From contig VSNB01000213.1 in assembly GCA_009774055.1 (NCBI GenBank), positions 1 to 5,451 of the forward strand: a stretch of 5,451 bases of DNA, read 5' to 3'. Position numbers and translations under genes: made by a program. Of the stretch, positions 5,422-5,451 are shown in pieces. The notes under the pieces are model-generated. The model worked only from the letters and a program-made list of their open reading frames with translations. It did no database searches and was not told the DNA's origin. How positions within the stretch are numbered: the first letter of the stretch is position 1; each line of letters starts with the position of its first letter. This DNA is from Clostridiales bacterium. GTDB lineage: Bacteria > Bacillota > Clostridia > Oscillospirales > Oscillospiraceae.

Positions 5422-5451
5422 ATGTCCATGAGCGACGAACCCAAAAAGCCC
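5422..5451 (+). CDS. clpX: Probable start of ClpX, cut by the window end
   Basis: Only ten codons are present, reading MSMSDEPKKP with the frame open to the last base. ClpX is the hexameric AAA+ unfoldase that partners ClpP. Many ClpX proteins begin with a short polar stretch like SDEPKKP just before the N-terminal zinc-binding domain, and clpX is the standard gene after clpP in the tig-clpP-clpX order. The start is either 5422 (better Shine-Dalgarno spacing) or 5428 (giving MSDEPKKP). None of the zinc-finger or ATPase motifs falls inside the window, so the call rests on ten residues plus context. Confidence 0.8.
   Translation, partial: MSMSDEPKKP

Noticed and set aside
1..5451. CRISPR arrays, transposons, tRNA or rRNA genes, phage or defence modules
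   Set aside because: No spaced direct repeats, transposase or integrase motifs, or RNA-gene signatures are visible; the window is nearly filled by housekeeping genes.

Overview
The window is an ordinary stretch of bacterial chromosome with every recognisable gene on the + strand. Base composition is GC-rich, with codon third positions mostly G or C. Shine-Dalgarno sites are strong (GGAGG type), and the proteins are most like those of Clostridia. The likely source is a GC-rich Oscillospiraceae/Ruminococcaceae-type gut Firmicute (Flavonifractor, Pseudoflavonifractor or Lawsonibacter are examples of the type). That placement is inferred from protein style and gene order, not from a database search.

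Layout. Positions 1-543 hold the 3' part of rnhB (ribonuclease HII), whose start lies upstream of the window. It overlaps by 8 bases a small UPF0102/YraN-family nuclease-fold gene (536-895). Only 29 bases later comes thrC (925-2409), a complete class I threonine synthase. These three genes look like one transcription unit. A 129-base gap (2410-2538) carries three predicted hairpins and leads into an uncharacterised metallophosphoesterase (2539-3225). A 90-base, relatively AT-rich gap with a good extended -10 promoter then precedes the trigger factor gene tig (3316-4731). clpP follows (4822-5403), and the window ends ten codons into what is almost certainly clpX (5422 onward).

How the genes work together. 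The right half is the classic protein quality-control cluster. Trigger factor meets nascent chains at the ribosome exit tunnel, ClpP is the proteolytic chamber, and ClpX is the ATP-driven unfoldase that feeds it. The left half combines genome maintenance (RNase HII removes ribonucleotides from DNA; the YraN family is poorly understood and often sits beside rnhB) with one amino-acid biosynthesis gene. The metallophosphoesterase has a complete metal-binding motif set but no known substrate.

I found no mobile element, CRISPR array, tRNA, rRNA or sign of recent transfer, and no clear new system. The points most worth a second look are the hairpin-rich gap after thrC, the pentapeptide-repeat tail on trigger factor, and the orphan phosphoesterase.
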